Of a DNA stretch of 50,247 nucleotides, positions 1 to 7,800 are shown piece by piece. Numbering within the stretch: the first letter of the stretch is position 1; every line of letters begins with the position of its first letter. This stretch comes from an uncultured Clostridia bacterium (lineage in GTDB: Bacteria; Bacillota; Clostridia; Oscillospirales; CAG-382): contig CAMZED010000002.1 in assembly GCA_947305675.1 (NCBI GenBank), positions 1 through 50,247 on the forward strand. The letters are read 5' to 3'. Under the pieces are notes generated by a model. The model saw nothing but the letters and a program-made list of their open reading frames with translations, was not told the origin of the DNA and made no database searches. The position numbers and the translations under genes are program-made.

Positions 1-168
1 ACTGTAGCGTCCCGTGCAGGCGCCTACTTCAAGGATGCATGGATTTGAAATGCCATCCAGACATTCTTATATTTATTTCATCGTGGTAAGATATTCCACC
101 TGCCCGTGTCGGGAAAGAAGACGCCCTTCCTCGTAATAATTGTTGTAGTATTCTTCAAGATAATTCAT
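1..168 (-). pseudogene. Class I SAM-dependent methyltransferase, nonsense-interrupted fragment
   Basis: Read from 168 downward behind a strong ribosome site (TCGGAGGAAAAA before ATG), the first 31 codons give MNYLEEYYNNYYEEGRLLSR followed by HGQVEYLTTMK. This is the usual N-terminus of a clostridial class I methyltransferase family. Codons 32 and 34 (75-73 and 69-67) are both TAA. The same frame then continues as ECLDGISNPC and ILEVGACTGRYS, which is the SAM-binding motif I (normally LEIGAGTGRYS) with Cys replacing a Gly. The frame is intact on both sides, so the lesion is nonsense mutation, not a frameshift. The window edge cuts off the rest. No other gene here reads through TAA, so recoding is unlikely. 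Confidence 0.75.
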
Positions 169-287
169 TTTTTCCTCCGAAACTGCGGTTTGTCGCCCTA
201 ATGAAGACATTCGCGTTCACTCGCTGATGAATACGGCGGCTTTTTACCCTACGGAATTGCGTTCCGCGGGGAGAAAAGGCGGCTTTA

Positions 288-398
288 TTAATTTGTTTTC
301 ACCATTCTTTTTTTGAATTTCAAATATTTTACGAGATTTATTATTTGAACGGAGAAGTCCATGGAGATATCGGCAAGTTTGTTTTCTTTCATTCTCAC
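288..398 (-). pseudogene. Four-helix-bundle protein (23S rRNA IVP-like) remnant, truncated
   Basis: From a GTG at 398 (or ATG at 392) the frame reads MRMKENKLADISMDFSVQII then NLVKYLKFKKRMVKTN and stops at 288. MKENKLADIS...FSVQIINLVKYLK matches the first helix of the S23/four-helix-bundle family, whose members usually run near 115-130 residues with a conserved RSGTSIGAN motif. That motif and the last three helices are missing, so only about a quarter of the gene remains. An AAGGATAAC ribosome site precedes the GTG and a good promoter lies at 416-444. I assign the family from the N-terminus alone. Confidence 0.6.
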
Positions 399-415
399 GT
401 TATCCTTTTTGTTTA

Positions 416-444
416 ATTATATCATGTTTGAATGCAAAAATCAA
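416..444 (-). promoter_or_regulatory. Sigma-A-type promoter for the four-helix-bundle remnant
   Basis: On the minus strand TTGATT (444-439) and TATAAT (421-416) are separated by 17 bp, with TG one base before the -10 box. It fires into the remnant at 398. The -35 box overlaps the first ATGATG of the neighbouring hairpin array, so array and promoter are physically fused. Confidence 0.6.
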
Positions 445-616
445 TGATGTCGCCGCTGCAGCGGCTAATGATGTTTCTTCGCTGCGCTCAGAAATGATGC
501 AGATCGCTGCGCGATCAATGATGAGATGTTTGCCCCAATGTCCCGCAGGACACATCATCAGCGAAGCGGCATCATGCGCGAAGCGCACATCATTTGCCCG
601 ACAGGGCAAACATCAT
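444..616. repeat. Array of short hairpins punctuated by ATGATG / CATCAT
   Basis: Four ATGATG hexamers (444, 468, 494, 518) are followed by four CATCAT hexamers (553, 570, 588, 611). Several intervals hold a small palindrome: GCCGCTGCAGCGGC, GATCGC-TGC-GCGATC, TGTCC-CGCA-GGACA, TGCGC-GAA-GCGCA and TTTGCCC-GACA-GGGCAAA. Unit spacing is 17-26 bp apart from the 35-bp central interval. The spacer sequences differ, so it is not a CRISPR; what is conserved is the punctuation and the palindromic form. The orientation flips in the middle. This is the main content of the gene-free stretch 399-824; no convincing coding frame exists in it. Confidence 0.7.
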
Positions 617-618
617 TG

Positions 619-647
619 AAAAAAGCACGCTTGCCGCGTGCTTTTTT
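619..647. terminator. Bidirectional intrinsic terminator
   Basis: AAAAAAGCACGC (619-630), a 5-nt loop and GCGTGCTTTTTT (636-647) form a 12-bp perfect stem with A/T tracts on both sides. It bounds the hairpin array on the right and runs straight into the truncated tRNA copy at 644. Confidence 0.75.
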
Positions 648-669
648 CTGGAGCAAGCGACGGGAATCG
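644..669. repeat. 26-bp direct repeat of the tRNA-Gly 3' end (possible att relic)
   Basis: Positions 644-669 are identical to 820-845. The copy covers the last 21 nt of the tRNA gene (TPsiC 3' side, acceptor 3' strand, discriminator, CCA) plus five bases downstream. Identity stops abruptly inside the T arm. Both copies directly follow a hairpin ending in a T run. A 3'-end tRNA duplication is the usual mark of site-specific integration, but only 150 bp lie between the copies and no integrase is visible. A decayed tRNA duplicate is the alternative. Confidence 0.55.
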
Positions 670-753
670 CCCGACTGCGGTCGGGCGGTGGTCGGCTCTG
701 ACTGCCGGGGTCCCCGAAAATCGAAGATTTTTGGGGTATTGAAGCGCCCCGGC
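670..753. other. Cluster of nested stem-loops between the two tRNA 3' copies
   Basis: CCCGAC-TGCG-GTCGGG (670-685) is one hairpin. A second, nested structure pairs GCCGGGG (704-710) with CCCCGGC (747-753), enclosing CCCCGAAAATC (712-722) paired with GATTTTTGGGG (726-736) around a 3-nt loop. No coding frame is credible here. Function unknown; it may be transcribed as read-through from the tRNA. Confidence 0.5.
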
Positions 754-799
754 GCATCATTCACTACCGACCCTTCGATTCCCGATTTGCGTTATACAC

Positions 800-823
800 A
801 AAAGGACCCTGATGGGTCCTTTT
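800..823 (-). terminator. Terminator of tRNA-Gly
   Basis: AAAAGGACCC (800-809), TGAT, GGGTCCTTTT (814-823) make a 10-bp perfect stem. It begins one base past the tRNA CCA end in the minus direction and ends in a T run. Confidence 0.8.
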
Positions 824-824
824 C

Positions 825-898
825 TGGAGCAAGCGACGGGAATCGAACCCGCACGGTCAGCTTGGGAAGCTGAAGTTCTGCCACTAAACTACGCCTGC
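825..898 (-). tRNA. tRNA-Gly (anticodon CCC)
   Basis: The minus strand folds as a full cloverleaf. The acceptor stem GCAGGCG pairs with CGCTTGC (one G-U), the anticodon stem TCAGC/GCTGA holds the loop TTCCCAA, so the anticodon is CCC, and the T arm is CGGGTTCGATTCCCG. The 3' end TCCA is encoded. It reads the GGG glycine codon. It has its own promoter (914-941) and terminator (800-823), so it is a monocistronic tRNA downstream of tepA. Confidence 0.95.
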
Positions 899-913
899 CG
901 ATATACAGATATC

Positions 914-941
914 ATTATACGCAAAAATCCCGGTTTGTCAA
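914..941 (-). promoter_or_regulatory. Promoter of tRNA-Gly
   Basis: Minus-strand TTGACA (941-936) and TATAAT (919-914) are both perfect consensus, with a 16-bp spacer. Transcription would start a few bases before the mature 5' end at 898, as expected for a tRNA needing only short RNase P trimming. Confidence 0.85.
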
Positions 942-965
942 GAGTGTATTGCCCGGTTTTTTTGT

Positions 966-1703
966 TTATTGTTTTTGCCTCGAGATCATTTCTTTAAGCG
1001 AGTCGAGCGCGTCGCTCAGCCCGCCGACGGCGTCGATCAGCCCGCATTCGACCGCCTCTTTCCCCGAAAGCACCGTGCCGATATCCGCCGTCATATCGTC
1101 GGTCGCCGTCATAAGTTTCGTCACCGTTGCGGCGTCGGACCGTGAGTTCCTCACGATGAATTCGACTATTCTCGCCTGCATTTTCGCCAGATTTGCAAAA
1201 GTTTGCGGAACGCCGATCACCAGCCCGTTCAACCTTACGGGGTGCAAAGTCATGGTCGCGCTCGGCACGATAAACGACCTTTTTGCCGCGACGGAAAGCG
1301 GGACACCGATGGAATGCCCGCCGCCGATCACCAGCGATACCGTCGGCTTTTTCATTCCGGATATCAGCTCGGCTATCGCAAGCCCCGCCTCGATATCTCC
1401 GCCGACTGTGTTCAGCAGCAAAAGCAGACCGTCGATCTCATCGCTCTCTTCCGCCGCGACGAGTTCCGGGATGCAATGTTCGTATTTTGTCGATTTAGCG
1501 GCGGGCGAGGCGGCGAAATGCCCCTCGATCTGCCCGGCGATAAGCATCGACCTGACGGAGAATCCCCTGGTTTTCAACGTGACTCCGCCGTCGGGAGCAA
1601 AGCGGGCAAACTCTGCGCCGATTTCCGTTTGGTCGGCTGGATAACCCGCGCCGTACGGCGCTTCCGGCGCGTTTTGCACCGAAGGATCAACGTATTCACA
1701 CAT
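966..1703 (-). CDS. tepA: ClpP-fold serine protease, TepA family
   Basis: The protein has 245 residues and no signal peptide. It belongs to the ClpP/crotonase superfamily, in the TepA (translocation-enhancing protein) branch of Bacillota. The diagnostic block is VIGGGHSIGVPLSVAA (residues 125-140) with nucleophile Ser131. MTLHP supplies His154 and TADIG (near Asp207) the third catalytic position. The stretch RLNGLVIGVPQTF follows the TepA consensus closely. The first 45 or so residues are a variable, Pro/Ala-rich extension. AAAGGTG lies seven bases before the ATG. In Bacillus TepA is tied to protein secretion and spore-protein turnover; the substrate here is unknown. It is distinct from the canonical clpP at 20022. 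Confidence 0.85.
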   Translation of the reverse strand: MCEYVDPSVQNAPEAPYGAGYPADQTEIGAEFARFAPDGGVTLKTRGFSVRSMLIAGQIEGHFAASPAAKSTKYEHCIPELVAAEESDEIDGLLLLLNTVGGDIEAGLAIAELISGMKKPTVSLVIGGGHSIGVPLSVAAKRSFIVPSATMTLHPVRLNGLVIGVPQTFANLAKMQARIVEFIVRNSRSDAATVTKLMTATDDMTADIGTVLSGKEAVECGLIDAVGGLSDALDSLKEMISRQKQ

Positions 1704-1824
1704 ATTTTTTCACCTTTACCGTTTTTTATTGATTATTCCCTGATCCTGTATGATAAATACCGGGGATAAAAAGGCAAATCGATGCAAATAATAACCAAAC
1801 AAAGATCATGCGGGGTAAACAAAA

Positions 1825-4800
1825 ATGCAAAAACTGTCTGCAAAAACGCTTGAACGTTCTTTTAAGACCATAAAACGCGCCGTTTCGGGCGGAGCCGACT
1901 GCCCTGACTGGATAAAAGACAATTTCCATATAATTTCCGAAAGATACAAACAGGCGGTTTCGAACAAACAGACCTTTAAAAACCCGACGCTGGCGGCGGA
2001 AGTCGCAAAACTTGTCCCGAGCGAAAGGATGGTCGAAGACCTTGCGGCAAAACTGCCCGAAACAAATAAGGGTGAAACGCTTGCCGAACTTCGCTCCTGC
2101 GGGGATATCGCCTCGGCGGCGGCGATAATCAAGATCGCGGAGGAGATGTCTTCCGGCGGCGAAAATATTCCCGACCTTGTAAAAACGCTGATTTCGGTCG
2201 GGGACGAGGATATCACTCCGTTGGTCGAGGCGCGCTGGAGGGCGGAACCCGTGCTTCGTTCGAGCGAACCGGGCTATGATACGTTTGCAAAGCCGACCAA
2301 AGACGCCTACCGCACAAAACTTGCCGAATATGCGAAAAAACGCGGCGTTACCGAAACCGCGGCGGCTGAATCGCTTGCCGAAAAGCGCAAAAAAGAAGGC
2401 GTTCCTCCCGGAAAAACGCTTTTCGCGCTGAGAAAAACCCCGGCGGTGCTGTGGGCGGTTTTCGCTTTTTCGGTATTTTTGCCGTTGGCGTTCGCCGCGT
2501 TCTGCTTTTGCGGTGCGGCGGCTTTTTTGCTGTTTTTCCCGATCGGCGCGGCTTCGGTTTATACTGCGGATTTCATATCTTCGCTCGTGACTCCCGCCGG
2601 GGAAGAGCTTAAAACGGAACTTGATGCGGTCCCCGACAGCGCAAAAACGCTCGTCGCCGCCGCGGCGCTGCTCAACGGAAGTGATTCCGACGAAAAACTG
2701 TTTTCTTCGCTTTCGCGTTTCGCTTTTATGAACCCCGACAAAAACGTATATTTCTGTCTGCTCGCCGACCTGCCCGATTCCGCCGAGCAATACAGGGTGT
2801 CCGACGCCGCGGCATTCGAGAAAGCGCGCACCGCCATAGACGCGCTTAACGATAAATTCGACGGGCGTTTCTGCCTTTTTATGCGGGAGCGCGAATTCAA
2901 CCGCAGCGAGGGCAGCTTCGGCGGACTCGAACGCAAACGCGGCGCGGTCTGCGCGCTGGTCGAGCACATAAAAACCGGAAAGTATTCCGATTGTTATTAC
3001 GGCGGCGATTTTATCCGCGGCGTGAAATATATTGTAACGTTGGATTCCGACACAAATATTTCCATCGACAGCGTAAAGGATCTTATATCCGTCGCCCTGC
3101 ATCCGCTTAACCGCCCGGAATACGGCGAAAACCGCGTATTAAGCGGATACGGAGTGATCCAACCGGCAATGCGTACCGAACTTAAAAGCGCCTACGCGAC
3201 CGGTTTTTCGCGGCTTACCTCGGGCGACGCGGGCGCCGACAGATACGCTTCGGCGTATTTTAAGCGAAGCCAGGATCTTTTCGGCAGCGGCAGTTTTTGC
3301 GGCAAAGGTCTGATCGACGTCGAGGCTTTTTGGCGTTATGTCTGCGGCAAACTGCCCGACGGGCTCGTGCTCAGCCACGACGTCGTCGAGGGCGGAATTT
3401 TGCGTACGCTCGGAGTATCGGACATATCGTTCACCGATTCGACCCCAAAAAACACGGTTTCTTATTACCGCAGGCTTCACCGCTGGATGCGCGGCGATTT
3501 TCAAAACCTTTATTTCGTCTTTTCAAAGCGCCGCAAACTGCTCCCGGCGATAGCCAAATGGCGGATCCTGCTTTCGGTCCTCAGGCACGCGGTCCCGGTG
3601 TTCGCGGTGTTGGGAGCGATCCTGCCCGGCGACGTGCAAACCGGCGGATTCGTAAAATTCCTGCTGGCTTATTCCTATCTGTTCCTGCCCAACCTGCTTT
3701 ACGTTTTGCGCTATCTGCTGCGCGGAACGCCTTTCGCGGCGTTCAGATATTTTTCAAAGACGGGATCTGTCGCGGTGCAGACCGCCACACGCACGTTTTA
3801 CGGTATATCGTCTTCCTGCCGTCAGGCGTTTTTGACGGCGCACGCTTATATACTCGCCGCATACCGGATGGCGGTGCGCAAAAAAACGCTTGAATGGACC
3901 ACGGCGGCTCAGACGGAACAGCTCGCCCACGGGTTGGGAAAATATGTGCTCGACGGCTTGTTTTCGTTCTTGTCGGGGCTTTTGATAATGATATTCGCGC
4001 CGATACCTTTCGCCCGGTTCGCCGGACTGCTGTTTTTCATCTATCCGCTTGCGGCGGCGGTGCTTTCCCGCCCGATCGGCGGCGGCGACGAGTTTTCTGT
4101 GCCGCTCAGCGCAAAGCAGAAAGAAATATTAAAAGCCCACGCAAAGGATATGTGGCGCTTTTATTCCGACAGCGTAACCGAATCGACTTCGTTCCTCCCG
4201 CCCGACAATATACAGCTTTCTCCGGTGGCGAACACCGCCATGCGGACGTCGCCGACAAACATCGGCTTTTATCTCGTATCCGCTATGGCGGCTTGCGATT
4301 TCGGATTCATAAGCGAAAAGGAACTCTATTCAAGACTTTCGGATACGCTTGATTCGGTCCTTGCTCTCGAAAAATACCGCGGAAATCTTTATAACTGGTA
4401 CGATCTTACAAATTGCGAGGTCATCGGCGAAAGATTCGTTTCGGCGGTCGACAGCGGAAACTTTGCCGTGATGCTCTCGGCGCTCAGAAGAGGCTTGCTT
4501 TCCCGGGAGCGCGGCGAAGAACGAAGCGCGCTGATAAAAAAATGCGACTCGCTGCTTTGCGGCACAGACCTCAACGCGTTTTACGACAAAAAGCGCGATC
4601 TGTTCTTTATCGGCTGCCGCGACGGCGGCGATACCGAGGGGATCGGTCATTACGATATGCTTATGAGCGAGATGCGAATGACATCTTATTACGCCGTTTC
4701 GAAAGGAGCCGTCGGGAAAAAGCATTGGCTTCGGTTGGGGCGCACTGTCACGGCGAAAAACGGCTATATAGGAATGCTCAGCTGGTCCGGCACCGCTTTT

Positions 4801-7800
4801 GAATATCTTATGCCGCAGTTGTTCCTGCCGCTTTACCGGGATTCGTTTATATACGAAAGTATTGCGTTCGCGGTAAGTATGCAGAAGTCGGCGGGCAGGA
4901 TCTGGGGCGTAAGCGAAAGCGCTTATTACGCTTTTAACGGCGATATGCATTACCAATACAAGGCGAACGGGATCCAGGCGCTGGCGCTTCGCCGCTGCGG
5001 ACCCGACGAAAAAGTCGTTTCGCCCTATTCTTCCTATCTTGCGCTTTCGATCTGTCCTTCAGCCGCGTTGAAAAATCTGGACCGGTTCGCAAAAAAGGGG
5101 TTGTACGGTAAATACGGGATGTACGAGGCGCTCGATCTTAACTCCGGCGACGGGATGGCGGTCAAATGCTATATGGCTCACCACGTCGGTATGAGCATTA
5201 TCGCCTGCCTCAACGCCTGCTTCGACGGGCTGTTTATCAAACGTTTTATGGGAGACGGGCGGACCGACGCGGCTTATGAACTGCTTACCGAATCGGTGCC
5301 TCAGGCGCCGGGCGTTTTCAAAGGAGTCGGCGGCGTCTGCTCGCGACGGGGCGAAAAGCGCCCCGCGATACCCGGAGTGCGCGCCGGCGAACCGAACGAG
5401 CTTTCGCCATCGGTCGCCGTGCTTTCAAAGGGCGATCTCACCGCGGTCATAAGCGATATCGGGCATATCGGACTTTACCGCGGAGAAAAACTGATTTCTC
5501 ACACCGAGTTTTTCCGCCAAAGCCCGCGCTTTACGCCTAAGGTGATGTTTTTAAGGGGCGGGAAGGTTTTCGACTGCACGAAAATATCCGGTGCGGACAT
5601 GCTTCGGTTCGGGTTCGAGCGGGGAAAAGACCACGTCTGTCACATCGCCTCGGGCGAGGGGTTTTCGGGCAGGGTGAAGTATTCTTTGTCGAAAAGCGGC
5701 GATTGCTTCGTTATCGAGACCCGCGCCGAATCGATAAAAAAATACGACGTTATGCTGGCGTTCGAGCCGGTGATGGAAACCCGGCGCGATTACCTTTCGC
5801 ACCTCTCTTTCAAAAGGCTTTTTGTCGAAAGTTCGTTCGACGCTTCAGCCAACGTGCTTTATTTCCACCGCCGCAGCGGCGGCGACGGAAAGCATATTTT
5901 CACCGTGGCGGTCGCCCCGCGTGATAAAAACGCAAAAATAAAGTTTGCTTCCGACCGCAGTCCTTTTTACGCTTCATCCGACGGCGGAACGGAGACTTTT
6001 GCCTCGCTCGGGCTTATGAACGTCGCCGCTTCGGCTTGCGTTTCGCCTTACTGCACAATGAAAATATGCTCCTGCGACGGAGGCCACGCCGCTTTCCTTA
6101 TCGCCTGCGGAGAGACGAAAGAGGAATGCCGCCGAAGCATCCGCGCGGCAAGGTGCGATCTGCGCGGCGCGGGATCGCTTGCCGACCGTACCGCCGAATC
6201 GCTCGCCGCGGCGATACTTTACGGCGGAAGCATAAGACCCGGCGACGGATCCGGCGCTTTCGGAATAAACGATATCTGGTCGCTCGGCATCTCCGGTGAT
6301 CTGCCGCTGATCACCGTTCAGGCGAAACGCCCCGAGTTCGAGAGGGCGCTGGCGGTTGTGCGCTCGTTTATTTCGCTTGCGCGTTCCGGCGTAAGATGCG
6401 ATCTTGTGTTTGTCGCCGATGACGGCGAACTTTACGGGCGTCCGGCGGAAAGATCCCTGCGCGAAGCCGTTGCGCGCGGAGGCGGAAACGGGTATCTCGG
6501 GTACCGTGGGGGAATATTCATAGTGCGCTCCGGGGATCTCGGTGAAAAGAAAATTGCGGGACTGAAAGCGGTTTCGAATGCGGTGTACGATCTCGATTCC
6601 GCCGCTTCGTTTCCTAAACCGGTTTTACCTTCGCCCGAACCGGTAATATCTTCGCCGCCGGAAAACCGGTTTTTCCGCGTGCCGGATGGCGCGATCGAAG
6701 CGGGAAACGGATATTTTCTTAACGGGACTTATACCGTGGACAAGACCAAACCGCTTAAAAATCCCTATACTTTTGTGCTTACCGGAAGAAGGTTTTCCTC
6801 GGTGCTCACGCAAAGCTCGCTCGGAGTGACGTTTTACGCCAACGCTCACGAGTGCCGGATAGGATCGTTTTTCGGAGACTCTTCGACAAATGATATCGGC
6901 GAACGGCTTATTATCCATTCCGGCGGCAAAAGGTACGATGCCTGTGCCTGCGCTTACGAGGTGACTTTCGGCAACGGCAGGGCGGTGTATAAAGGGATCG
7001 CGGGAGGCGTCGAATACTCCGTCACCGCGGCGGTTTGTGAAAAATATCCGCTTAAACTTATAAAACTCGAAAGTTCCGGGGCGGTCAAAGCCGAACTTGA
7101 GCTTATCCCTTCGATGGGCTCTTCGGTCGCGCCGCAGGACGGGATCGAATCGTCGGCGCGCAGCTGTATGGGGAACGCCTGCGTTTTCGTCCGTTCTCCG
7201 CTCAGCTCCTCGTTTCCCGACGGGCGCGGGTTTATCGGCGTATGTTCCGGCGTTTCGGATTCCGCCGCCTGCCGCGTTTCCGCCGAGGGCACCGACCTTA
7301 AATTTTTCATCGGCGCGTGTTCGACTCTTGCCGGAGCCTACGCCGTCGCTTCAAAACCCGGAGAAGCATTTTTCGATTCGCAGTTGGAGAAAGCTTCGCG
7401 GTTCGCCGCTTCGCTGACGCCGGATATAAAAATATCCACCGGAGATCCGCTGCGCGATGAATTCATAAACGTATTCGTGCCTTATCAAGTCGCGGCGTGC
7501 CGATTCTTTGCGCGGGGATCGTTTTATCAAAGCGGCGGGGCTTACGGCTTTCGCGATCAGCTTCAGGACGGATTATCGCTGGTCTATACTCTGCCGGGTT
7601 CGGTACGCGACCATATAATCCGCTGCTGCGCACATCAGTATGAATCCGGCGACGTGATGCATTGGTGGCATCCTAAATGCGCCGGATCGCCCGAACGCGG
7701 CGTAAAGACGCGCTGCTCCGACGACCTTCTGTGGCTTCCTTACGCCGCCGCCGATTACGTTGCACGCACCGGTGACGTCGGCTTGCTCGGGGAAGAGATT

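Noticed and set aside
1..168. Reassigned TAA codon as explanation for the interrupted methyltransferase
   Set aside because: TAA ends many intact genes here (glucan synthase, ddl, LRR gene), so the code is standard.
361..447. A 28-codon hydrophobic plus-strand peptide (MEISASLFSFILTLSFLFNY...)
   Set aside because: It is antisense to the four-helix-bundle remnant, which has family similarity, a promoter and a ribosome site.
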